Positions 48,082 through 59,321 of a stretch of 64,000 nucleotides of DNA are shown piece after piece. The stretch comes from Gymnogyps californianus (taxonomy: Eukaryota; Chordata; Aves; Accipitriformes; Cathartidae): the NCBI RefSeq assembly GCF_018139145.2, contig NC_059483.1:2791001-2855000 (forward strand), read 5' to 3'. The notes beneath the pieces are model-generated. The model was not told where the DNA came from. It worked only from the letters and a program-made list of their open reading frames with translations, and did not search any database. A program made the position numbers and the translations under genes. Position 1 is the first letter of the stretch. Every line of letters starts with the position of its first letter.

Positions 48082-50447
48082 CAGAGTATAATTTATGCAA
48101 TATATGTATGGTGGTAGATACCAGTTACTTGCCGCGGAGTATTTGCCATAATATACTTAAAAGTGTTTTTGCTGAGAATCCCTGTTTCTAACTATGTGGA
48201 ATACTTCAGATTTTATGCTTGTGCTGTTTCTCAGATATTCGCTGAATAACCGTCGAAGAGAGTACAAGGCCGAAGTACCTCTTGTGACTGATACTGTGTT
48301 GGTGATGTCAGTGGCAGTGCTGTAACTGGCAAAAGCAAGAGTCCGCGCTGCCTGCAGCTAGAACAGTCGCAGTACAGGGTGCCCTTTGAAAGGAACCCAT
48401 GTGACGTATTCGGTCCTCACAAGTTGTCCCATCTAGTTAGTCTATTTGACTTTAGAAGTCTGAAATTTTAAACTATTTATACAGAATATACAGGTCAGTC
48501 CCAGAACATAAACTGCATTGTCATTTACTGTTGAATGTGCTTACATTTACTTTTCAAAATTATTTCTGTGAAGATTAGTTTACCAGCATACATGTCCAGG
48601 GTTCTGTGAAGTACTCTCTAAAATGCATAACTATGGTGATTTTTCAGTAGTATTTACTTTGACAAGGGGAAGGCAACATCTCTTTAATTTTTTTTTTTAA
48701 ACTTTCATATCATAAACTAAAATTTCACATTATCACCCTTACCTTACAAAGAGCAAAAGTTTCTAAATAGAACTAAAAGGCAGTGCTTTTTTTTTTGTTT
48801 GTTTGGTTTTTTGTCTGAAGTGCTGTGTATGCTACAGAAATTGGGTGCCAAAATGGGGCAGCTTTTGCCGCTGATTTATTGTTTTTTTTTTTTTTTTTTT
48901 CCCTCAGCATGCACTTTGGTGATGGAAACTGCAGATTTCTTCAGTACGTTTGTGTACATACACACTTGTTTTTCTTTTGAAGCTTTATCATTCACTCTTT
49001 ATTTCTTCACAGTAAATCTTTGAGAACTTGTCTTGTTAAATAGAATAACACAAAACTACTTAAGATTTAAGACATCAGCCACTACTTGCTCGTTCTCAGT
49101 CACGCCCCTACACCAAACATATGTAGCATGGAGAGATTACTTCAGTGAAAGGCCAAGTCAGACCTCTCTACAAGACAAACAGCTGATTTAAACGGTAGTG
49201 TGGTACCTGCTACAGTGCAGCTGAAAATACAGCCAGATGTGAGAAGATGCTAGATGCTGAAAGGCTCTTAGGGTAGTTTATCATGCTAGGTATGTAGAAA
49301 CTAATGATTGTGTAACTCAGGTTTAGTTCTTTGAAGCCTTCTACCTCTGTGCTTCTGTGATAACTTTTGTTCTCTCCATAGCCCTCTTTAATACCGTATT
49401 TAATTTTGTGTGCAGTGCTCTGACTTGCCAGTGAACTGTGAAAAGCAATACTTCTTTGAATATAATTCTGAACAAATAGAGGGTGAATGATGGCTCATTT
49501 TCTTCAAGAAAACATTCTGTATTTTGATTATGTTTCTATACTGAGCTTTCAAAAGGCTGAAATGGTAAGCACTAGTCTGAGAGTGAGACTGTGAAACCTC
49601 TGTCCTTGGATAACCACTGAAATCATACCTAGCTTCCCCTCACGCCCTGCACATGCACACACACAGACGTACACACAACACGCACGTGCGTGCACACAGA
49701 CACACCCCCCCTTACCTGCAGGCTTGGTTTATTTTTTCCCTCAAAGATACCTAGTATCTGTTGTTCCCCTTACCCTCAGTAGGGCTGGTTTGTGGCAAGA
49801 AGTTTGGGGGTGCTTTAAAGTACCTTCTGCTGCCATTCGATTGAAGCATTCACTGAGGGTATGGTGAGTGAGGCTTTCAAAATGATTGTTTTCTCAGCTA
49901 TCGCTGAACTTCACAAGGTCTTCGGGTTTTTGGCCGAGTCTTGGATTGCCTCAACTAAAAATAGCATTATGTTGGCAATGTTTGAATACAAAATAGGCGT
50001 TTTTTTGGTATTGTGTATATATAGTCAAATGTAAACTAATAGAATCAAGTGAGATGAGTCAGGAGTAAATTTAGCACTAATTTAATTTTATTGTTGATGA
50101 TGCTGTTCCATCTGCCTAACCTTCTGTGTAATGTTTGCCATTTCAAAGTCCATGACGCTTTCCAGGTTGAAAACAAGTGTGATTCAGGTTGCCGCGAAGG
50201 TGATGAATCGTGCCGTGGTGAAGCTGGCCGTTACAGCGCTACGTGTGTAAGAACGCTCAAAACGTACAGCATGTGACTTTTGGGGTGGATGGGGAGTTGT
50301 GGATGGTTCTATACATTGGTTAATATTTTCTGTGCTTCTTTTCTCCTTTTTGGAGAGAAAACTACTGGATTGGGATTGTGGAAAATTATTACTGACAAAT
50401 ACGGACATCATATGCTTTTGAGAGCTAAGTACAAAGGAAATCACATT
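48082..50447. other. CRBN downstream region or distal 3' UTR
   Basis: AT-rich sequence that could be a long CRBN 3' UTR or intergenic DNA. It includes a T-run near 48,882-48,900 and a CA-rich block near 49,649-49,707. No gene recognised. Confidence 0.5.
49649..49707. repeat. imperfect (CA)n microsatellite
   Basis: Interrupted CA repeats (cacacacacagacgtacaca, acacgcacgtgcgtgcacac) ending in a short C-run. Confidence 0.85.
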
Positions 50448-50843
50448 TTACGATAATTTCCTGTGTTTACTACCTTCATTGGTTGGCATGTAGCTTCCTG
50501 CATTAATTAATCCGATGATTGACTTGCTGGCTGCTGCCAAAAGGGGTATTTTTTTCCTCTTCTCTCCCGCCATAATCTCTGTCCTTCTGACGTGAGGTGT
50601 AGGCAGCGGGCAGTCGCAGGGTTGGTGTCCTGGCTGCGCAGCCACAGCCGCGTCAGGTCTGACGGAGGGAGGAGGAACGAACGGGCGTCTTGTAGGGACC
50701 GAAGAGGGACTGCCCTGCGCAGCAGCAGGTCTCGGCTGGATTGGAGTGCGTGTAGCATAGAACTGCTCGTTTTCAAGCTGTCGCCGCAATAGCATCAAGA
50801 CGTCATACAATCGGAGCCTGTAATATTGCAAGTTTTCGTACAT
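50448..50843 (-). other. unrecognised 131-codon ATG-started frame in CpG-rich patch
   Basis: Opens with ATG at 50843-50841 and runs 131 codons on the - strand, beginning M-Y-E-N-L-Q-Y-Y-R-L-R-L-Y-D-V-L. The centre (about 50,580-50,720) is richer in CpG than its surroundings, which itself lengthens open frames. I recognise no family, see no conserved motif and no clear splice signals. It could be a lineage-specific transcript, a decayed retrocopy or chance; I lean to chance. Confidence 0.12.
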
Positions 50844-53800
50844 GTTAGTTTAGTTTTGATGAATAGGTAGAATCACATAGGACACTCGCACACTGGGTCT
50901 AAAACGTTCAAATACTCTACCATTTGTTTTTTAATAATGCTATTTTTGTATGTGCTGCAATTCATTTTGTTTCTCTCATTGTTTTTTCCCCTTCCATTGC
51001 TTTGTAAAAGCTGCGGAAAGGGTAGCACGTTCTCTGCTTTAACTCTTCCTCTGCCTTTTGAGACAACTTTTCAGAAAAATCTTGTTGCTTGCAAACATTT
51101 GCAAAGAATAAAATTCAATTTGTTTCAAAACTCATCTTTTTTTTGCTGATTGTTGGGATGGGAAGAAAGAAAATGCTTGGGTTTACATTGTGTTTTAAAC
51201 TGGTGAGCTTCAAAAAGCAATCTGTAAGCTGAAAGAGTTTCAGCTTCAAAGAATGTGCAGGCTTGACTGGCAAAGGACAGAGAAGGTAAGAAATAACATG
51301 GGGAGAGCGTAGGTTGTCATTCCAATGAATAATCAAAATGAAACATTAAGTCCTTCATCCCAAGCTCTTTCCTATCTCTCATCTGCGCACTTACTTGCTT
51401 TAATCCACCTGAGTAATTCTCAGCTTCAGTCCCAAATCCTTTCCTTCTGTATTAACTCCCCAAGGTCTAAGAGCGCTGATGTTTTTTTCCAGCATCCCCT
51501 TTATCTCCCGTTTCTCCTACAAAGAGAAATTAGTAGGGAAATACATGAGGGGGGTTAGGTAGTGAGAGTATGGAGAAGATGAATCTGGAGACACTGGGAG
51601 GAAAACCAGTCGGAGGCGTTGCAAATAGGCTCAGCAAAAGCACCCCGAGGGAAGGAGGAAGAGGAGGGGGTGAGTGGCGAAGCAGCGGGTGCTGGGGTGA
51701 GGCCGGCAGCGAGGGGAACCAGGAGGCACTGGTGGAAAGAATTTTAAGCTGCATAAACAGCTGCTGAAACCTAGGCGTCCCCCGAGCTTGTTGCTTTGAT
51801 TACACACCATCCTAAGCTCCGTGCTGAGGACAGCTGAACCAGGGAAGAAGGGAAGCTCTGGACTCACAGCTTCTAGCCACGGAGCTGCGGGTTCTCGCAG
51901 GGCTGTCCTGTTGTGGTTCAACCAGCAGCACCAGGAATGTGTCCCAGTAATCCGATTTATTCATCAGTTTTATTAGGAGAATGTTCTCTGGTCTGGGTTA
52001 TCAAAGAATCACCAAGATACAGTTTTAGCTTAACTCATGGTGCCCAAATCTAATTTGCTGTTAGAAGGCTTAAATTCAGTGTATGAAATGGGCTTGATCC
52101 TGCTTTGGGGCTCAAAGCACAACACGCAACTTCATTTTTCCTATGCGACCGTTTTCAAAATGTCCTTCTTGCTACCTCATAGCTAAGCCCGTGTCATCTA
52201 TTTTACCTTTCGGCGGGTGCCCACAGTATGTTCAGAAGCAGTGTTTCATACTGCTCTCCTGGAGGGGTTACGGGAAGGGACGACGGTAACACGTGTCTGT
52301 CCCAAACGTGGTAGGGACGCAGACCAGCGTGGGAGTCCAGTGCCTGCTGTCAAGCAGTTCTCAGTTGGCTTGCTAAACAATTTAGTTTTTGAGGACACTC
52401 CCTGTTTTTCTTGTTTTTCCGATATTTTGAAAGCAGACACACTCGCGGTGGCTTAGCCGGCGCTTTGGCCTTTCTTTGTGCCAGAGGAAACTTCGCAGGG
52501 ATTTCCCGGGTACCTGCCTTGTTTGCAGATGCTGTTTTCCATGCAGCTGATGCAGGATTTTTTCCTAGCGTGGAATTTTTTGCTCTCACTAAGGCTCTGC
52601 AGCGTGCCATGAGCTTTCCCTTTCCCCTGTATTTTAAGACCTTTGTGTCTTCTGAGAGCTTGCATCGCTGTGTGATGGTGTTCCCCCTTACAAATGTTTG
52701 GATAGCCCTCATTCAGCATGGTTGCTACTCCATTGGAAAAGTCCTGCAGTTTTTTCCAAGCATTATAAAAATATCATGAGGACTTTGTGACAACAGCACA
52801 GAGTTTACAATGGGCATCGCCACGTCGCTGCGCCACAAAGCCGTAGGCACGTGGCTGTGGGAAAGCAGCGGAGAAGGACAGCTTTCCAGCCTCCTGTTTC
52901 TTTCTGTATAACTTTGGAGGTACAATGCCTAAATGAAGCTATAGGATCCGCAGTTTAGGCAATATGCAGGTAGTGGACCATGCTGAATTGAATTTCAGAC
53001 TCTTAAAGAGCTATTGTCTTAGCACGTTATCAAGGAATTACCTAAAATGTCAAAGCTTTATATCCTTGTCCTCTTGCTCAGCCCGATAATGAAGGACACT
53101 GTTAGTCTCTCCACCACTAACACTCTGCCAAGGTAACGTAATCTTTACTGTCCCACTGGAACTGGAAGCAGCTTTTTAAGGGAGGAAAAGGCATTATTGT
53201 ACTACAGCCAGTCACGCTCCACAGTGTTCTGTAGGATTTGTTGATTTATTGAAGTTCATAAGAAAAGTCATTCACCTGAATGAAAGCCCTGGCAGAGTGC
53301 TGGGTACCTGAAGACATTGTCCCCGGCTGTGTTGAATCCACAGAGAAATTATAAAGGCTCTGAAATGGAAGCTTGGTGTATGACTTCCTCAATCCGAGTG
53401 CTCTCCTGGAGAAGGGAAATATAAAACTTTTAGAGTACTTAAGAGGACAAACTTCATCTGTGTCTGAGTGTTGTAGCCCCTGTCTCCATACAGACGCTGT
53501 TTGCGTTTGATGCTCTGTACACGTTTTTCCCCACCCACTAACACCCCCGGTTCCTCGTGTAGAGGAACAGAAGGGTGGCATTGCCATCAAAAACTACTTG
53601 AGCCCTAATCCCTCGGGAGTCCCCTTGAAGTTAATGAGCCATTTATGTCTGTACCGTATGGGGAAGTCAAATAAGGATAATAATCCTGCTTTTATGTTCA
53701 GCCAGATGAATTCCCATGTACAACTCGTATGTATTGTGCAAGCTGTAGATACAGGAGGCATCGCTCTCCCCAAGCTGAACTGAGACCAGGTCTGGGGAGG

Positions 53801-54700
53801 TGAGGCAGAAACTTCACAGACTGGCACAATTCATAAATGTTTGGGAAGTAAAGAATAGTTCCCATGCGTGCTGGCGATGTTTCTGGATGTGAACCTGCTC
53901 TGCTGTGTCACTGTGTGCTTTGGGACCACGGTGCAGTGCCCGGCCAGCCCCAGCCACGCGTGTGCTGGGTGACAGGGACAGGGCTACCATCCGTTTAGAC
54001 ACCCGCCAGGGCAGCAGAAACTCCTTCCTACGGGAGCAGGGAAACTGAGGCAAAGAAAAATGGAACAACTTTGTGGATCACCTGCCTGCCCCGGCCTCTG
54101 GGCCCCTCTGCCTGTCCCTGCCTGTGACAGCCCCGGGTCCCCGACCCCTGCCCACCTCTGCACTGAGTGAGTGACTCCAGAAGCGGGGTGAGAGGAGCCA
54201 GTTTCTGATCTGATGGCCGTATGTCAAGCCATAATGATATTAGTCAATATCTTCTTCTACATCCTTTTTATACGAAAGCGTTCACGTTTCAGAGCAGGTC
54301 CCTGCCAGCTCGTGTGCAGCAGGACTGGGTCAGGATGTCGCACTTAATTTGTTTTTATTTTTAAAACCCATATCTTCCCTATGTAAATACCAGCGCACAC
54401 ACCTTGTCTTCCCTCCTTGTGCTCTTGCTTTACCTTGCTTGTGCGACTGTAGTTGCCTTGATCATATCTTTTTTTTTCCCTCCCCATTATTAGCTGCAGG
54501 GAAGCCTTGCCAGGCAGCAGGCACCAGCGCCGTGCGGAACCCCTGCGCTTTGGGGGTGATTCCTCCCGCAAGCCTCTGCCCCGCGGGGCTCTGTGGCTCA
54601 CGCAGGGGCTCTGCAGACGCGGGGAGGGCAGCCTCCCACTGCGGGAGTCGGGGTGATGGAAATGAGATGGGGGGGGGAGAGAGAGAGATCGCTGGATATA
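50844..54700. other. CRBN-TRNT1 intergenic DNA, left part
   Basis: Mostly unique sequence with GC-rich patches near 51,570-51,770, 52,420-52,560 and 53,930-54,160. Open frames of about 120 codons occur on both strands at 52,350-52,780, but they overlap each other and match nothing I know. No gene supported. Confidence 0.6.
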
Positions 54701-54725
54701 GGGATATAGACATAATCTCACTCCA

Positions 54726-54789
54726 CACACACACACACACACACCCCCTCACTCCCCAGACACGCACACACACGCGCACACCCACACAC
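54726..54789. repeat. interrupted (CA)n microsatellite
   Basis: CA repeats broken by ccccctcactccccag and cgcgca. It directly abuts the tandem duplication that follows. Confidence 0.9.
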
Positions 54790-55227
54790 GATCAATCTCT
54801 TTGTCTGTGGCTCCTAAACTTTATATATATATATTTCTAAAAATATAATATATATTTATTATTATATATAAGATATATATTTTTCTGCATGTATATACAC
54901 CTGGATTTGTATGTGTATATATGTGTGTACACACACACAGAGGGTACAGCAGGTGTGTGTCCATAGATGTATAAGCATACACCCACTGTACGTGTACACA
55001 CACACACACACACACACACACGATCAATCTATTTGTCTGTGGCTCCTAAACTTTATATATATATATTTCTAAAAATATAATATATATTTATTGTTATATA
55101 TAAGATATATATTTTTCTGCATGTATATACACCTGGATTTGTATGTGTATATATGTGTGTACACACACACACAGAGGGTACAGCAGGTGTGTGTCCATAG
55201 ATGTATAGGCATACACCCACTGTACTT

Positions 55228-55259
<32 letters not shown>
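54790..55259. repeat. tandem duplication of a ~232-bp CA/TA-rich unit
   Basis: Copy 1 (54790-55021) and copy 2 (55022-55259) both begin gatcaatct, run through ttgtctgtggctcctaaact, a long TA-rich middle and cagagggtacagcaggtgtg, and end in pure (CA)n. They differ by a handful of substitutions and by CA repeat number. A diverged third start (gatctatctatgg) follows at 55260. The near-identity implies a recent event or gene conversion. Confidence 0.9.
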
Positions 55260-55261
<2 letters not shown>

Positions 55262-55655
55262 TCTATCTATGGCTTTTAAACTTTATTGTTATATAAATAA
55301 ATAAAAACATAAATAAAAGCTAATAAATAATACAGTAAAGTATATATTATGAATATGTAATATATGATAATAAATAGTATATAATAAAATATAATAATAA
55401 AATATATTATAATATATAACATATATATTTGCATATATATAAATCTATGGCTCCTAAACTTTTAATGTATGTATGTAGTAAATATATATGATAATAAATG
55501 TTATATAAATTTATATGTTATCTATGATATATTTTTGTTATTATCACATATTTTATTATTACATGTTATTTATTATTCTATGTTATCTATTTGTAATATG
55601 TATACTTATATATTATTTGTTATCATCTATATTATTTCATTTATTTATTTATAGA
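55260..55655. repeat. TA/TAA-rich low-complexity block
   Basis: Almost entirely A and T in irregular ataaata, tatata and ttatta runs, with a short echo of the neighbouring repeat unit (ctatggctcctaaactttt near 55,445). Confidence 0.85.
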
Positions 55656-55660
55656 TAGAG

Positions 55661-55724
55661 TGGTAGAGAGAGAGTGTGTGTCTGTGTGTGTGTGTGTGTG
55701 TCTGTGTGTGTAAAAAAAAAAAAA
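55661..55724. repeat. (GT)n microsatellite followed by A-tract
   Basis: gagagagagtgtgtgtctgt continues as (GT)n and ends in an A12 run. Confidence 0.85.
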
Positions 55725-58700
55725 CAACCCATAAACTGCACCTCCCAGTGAAGGCCAGTAAAGCCGCCCAGCGGGAGCGTGTCGGGGGCCCGAGGGCTGC
55801 TCGGGCGCCAGTGCCCGCTGAGCTCCTGCGCCTCCCTCCACGCCGCGCGTGAGCCTTGGGGCACTTTCGGTCGTGATTTCCCTCCTCTGCGCTTTGCTTC
55901 AGGCCCGAGGTTTATGGGCTCTGCGGGGAGAATGAGCCGTGCCCTTTCCCCCTAAAATGCATCCAAGCCAATCCGGCCTTTTAATCATTTTTACAGATCA
56001 TTACATCTTGAGAGAATGGTAAAAACCTTCATTAATCCTCAGAAGCCATCTGCGAGGCAAAGCAGTTTGTATTATTTACCATTTTGCCCTTCCCAGGCGG
56101 TTCCCTCCCGGGGTGGCGAGGCGTGCTGGCAGGCGCAGGGCAGCAGGCGAGGGCTGCGGGGGGACGGCGCCTGGGACCCCCTGAACGCGCGGGGAGGGCT
56201 GCATTCCCGTCCTGCTGCTCCGGGCTCCGATTTGAACGAGCGTTAGCTTCACCCACAGGAAAAAAAAAGAGGTTGTTTCATTATTCTTTGCCAACTTTTG
56301 GGCTATGTCCCCCCAAGGACAAGAGGGCGAACAGGGAGTGTTAGTCTTTTACTCTTTTTTCCAACAAACCCAAAGAGTGATGGACTGAACATCGATACCG
56401 GTAGCCAGATTTGGAAAGGGCTGTCGCACTGGGGAGCCAGAACGGCTACCAACCAGCAAAGCCATGTGGGTTTTTCTGATGTGTAACTTTTAATTAAAAC
56501 ACATTGCGAATACCGTTTAATTAGTCAAGTGATCCATTGGAGAAAAAAGTACTTTACTCGACCATACACGTATCAAACTGCTTCATCGCTTATCTCCCAA
56601 TTTGATATTTAAATAGTTGATACTCCATAAAAAAGTGTTTATTCAAACACATCATTTTTCCAGAACTCAAGCTGGTACTGCTTGCTGAAAATATGCCATT
56701 AGTTTGATTTAATGCAGTTTCATTTTACTAGGGTTTAATTTCTTTGGAATAGAGTAAAACGGAGATGCTCGACAGACCAACTGGAAACCTCAAGCAGAAC
56801 ACGATTTTTAAATGAGCTATTTGAACAAACACGCTAACTGCGCTGAATTCCAAGCAGGACTGTTTAATTAAGATGCTTTCAGAACGATCTGTTTGTGCTC
56901 TTTTTCATAAGCACCGGAGATATTGTAAAAGTTTCAAGCTCGTGTCCTGAAAAATCCTCCCTCCACGTGGAGTTTGACCCCGACAATTTTCGGTAACGTA
57001 AAGTGTAGTTGCTAATATTTTACCATCTCCACAGACGTTGCCTTAAAAGATGCAGTTTTGTGAAGTGTTCTTTACAAGAGTCTACTATAGCAGTGAATTT
57101 TATTACTTGTCTCCCTCCCAAGATTTCAGTAGTTCAATAAATTGCACAAGGAGGCTTCAATTTAATTACATAATTAAATCAAACACCATCATGTTCTTAC
57201 GAGATTTGCCTTATTAACAGAGAAAAACAGCACTTTTTTTCTTCCCTTGCTGTCTTCCTGAAGTTCCCAAGTACCTTCAGAATGATTTATTTAAAGTAAC
57301 TGACTTCCTAGGAAAAAAAACAAAAAGCAGCTGGAAAGTTAACTCTCTGACAGGATAAAATGCTGATTTTTGGTGGCACTGCTCTGGTATTGCTGCCATC
57401 TAGTGTCACACAATGGTATCCGAGGAAAATGAAATCCAAACGATTTTATTAGTTACCATGGTTCTGTAGCAAAACTTAAACCCGCAATAAAATTTATATA
57501 CAAGAGATGTATATAATTTATATATAATTATATTAGTATATATATGGCTTGGTTAGAGCCATTCCTTTTTTTTTTTTAAAAGCACACCAAAAAAAGCCAG
57601 GGATGTGAGTAGATGTTCATTAAGACCAGCCAGGAACAGCACTGCTTCAAAACCCTGTCTTCTGCAGCACTAATTGGTGGCTGCTCTTCAAACAGAATGC
57701 AAACTCTGCCTTGAGCCCAGTATGAGTTATGCAAACAGCTCGCTCCTTGTCTAGGTTCCCTTCTCCTCACCCATCAGCTTTAGCTAATAGTCAAACCCCT
57801 TTACTTCTCGTATTTTCCAAAATGTTATTGATCTGTGTCTTTATTAATTTTGACGGGGCGAATTATTTAGAATTTCCTTTTGAACTGAATTCAGAGTGCA
57901 TTTTTAACGTGGATCCGTTCAGACAGAAGGCAGGTATGGATAATTAACACAGAAGCAACACAGGGAAGACGCTGGTGTGACAGTAGTAGGGATGTTAAGA
58001 CTTCTTCCCAAAATAATCCTACTGATCTAAACAGAGTGCCTGCACATCAGAGCAGAGGTGAATGCCTCGGGTCTCACTGCTGCGAGTTACGGGAAAAGAC
58101 GCGTGGAGAACGGCTGAAGGCGCTGCCCATTCCTTGAGCGCGTTAGTACTGCGAAGGTGACAGAGCTACGGGGACTTCGCTCGGGTTCACTCTGCTCAGG
58201 CACACCCACACCGTCGCCCGAATTCTACTTGTACCTCGCTGGGAAAGCAAAAGGAAGGGAAGCAGGAGTCAACTGCCGGACACGGCGGGGAGAAAGGCAG
58301 GGAACCTGGATCGCCCTCCCCTTCTACTGTTAACACTAACAGTACGTTTCGCACACGAAGTTGAAAACATACTGTAGAACCCTTCACCAGTTTTCTGTGG
58401 ATTCAGTTAGTCAGTGACGAACAAGTTACTGTAAAACTACCGCAGAGACAAGAAGTTCAGGATTCTGACTCAGCTAAGTCATCCTTTTAATCTAAAATTG
58501 ATTCTGGAATTATGGAAAATAAAAATATTTTAGGAAAAAAGACTTGTTTTACATGGTAAGACTGTTTGGGAAGTGCTGGAGTGAGTATTTCAATCTGGTA
58601 TCTGGCTTTCACTACAAAAAGATTGAGAGCTCATTATTTCTAGACACTTTGTCACTCTCCTAGGCACAAAAAGCCCCCATGATTTTATCTAGAGGACAGA

Positions 58701-59072
58701 AACACCTTTTGTGTTGGGTTTTTTTGTTGTTGGTTTTTTTTTTTTTTTTAGATGTAGCAAAGTCAGAAAGAGAAAAATCTTGGTGTCACCTCTAATGCCC
58801 CAGAGTCAAGATAAAGTAGTTAAATATTTATCATGAAAATACAACAAAAAGAGGTAGAGAATGTGGAATTCGGCAAATAACGTTTTACATATTACTACAA
58901 AATTAAACCTCTCCTTGCAGCAATTACAAAATAGTAACAGGAGAACTGTGCTGTCTGAAGATCTTAAATATGACAAATGCTATGTTGGCTGCGAGTACAG
59001 TGACAAAATATTTACTGGTATCTCAGTTACACTTAGAACAGGGCACAAACAGTTCTCTGCTATTATTCAATT
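55725..59072. other. intergenic DNA and probable TRNT1 3' UTR
   Basis: A GC-rich patch lies near 56,090-56,220 and an AT-rich run near 57,484-57,546; the rest is unique sequence. Minus-strand polyadenylation hexamers that could end TRNT1 are ATTAAA at 58491-58486 and AATAAA at 57845-57840. No other gene supported. Confidence 0.6.
57392..57406 (-). promoter_or_regulatory. CTCF-like core, minus orientation
   Basis: On the - strand it reads acactagatggcagc, a good match to the CTCF core (…ACTAGATGGCAG…). Prediction only. Confidence 0.45.
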
Positions 59073-59321
59073 TTACAACTTCTTCAGGCAACTTAACAGT
59101 TCTTCTTTATCCATGTGGTATCCGCTCTTCTTCCATTCATCCCTTAACTGCTGTAACGCTGTTCCAATTTCTTTTCCAGAAGACACACCCATTTTTCTTA
59201 AATCATGGCCGCTAACAGGAAAAGAAGGAACAGTCCATTGCTGCATTTCTCTTAAAAGATGTTCTTCTCCTTGGTATTTTAGAAGCTCACAGATCTTGGA
59301 ATTTGTATTAGCTTCCCTAGA
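59073..59321 (-). CDS. TRNT1: TRNT1 coding exon 7 (last), tail domain and stop
   Basis: Encodes residues 352-433 and TAA at 59075-59073: S-R-E-A-N-T, then C-E-L-L-K-Y-Q-G-E, then S-G-H-D-L-R-K-M-G, ending L-K-K-L. The acceptor ttcttgtag sits behind an unusually long T-tract. The C-terminal residues match human for the family core. Confidence 0.95.
   Translation of the reverse strand, partial: SREANTNSKICELLKYQGEEHLLREMQQWTVPSFPVSGHDLRKMGVSSGKEIGTALQQLRDEWKKSGYHMDKEELLSCLKKL

Noticed and set aside
48882..48907. T-tract followed by ccctcag, resembling a splice acceptor, after the CRBN stop
   Set aside because: No donor partner or downstream coding frame; more likely a chance T-run in the 3' UTR or flank.
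52350..52779. Overlapping ~120-codon frames on both strands
   Set aside because: The two exclude each other, neither matches a known protein, and both lie in a slightly GC-rich stretch.
54821..55259. Short Cys/Val-rich frames in the CA repeats
   Set aside because: They are translations of (GT)n/(CA)n and repeat in step with the tandem duplication.
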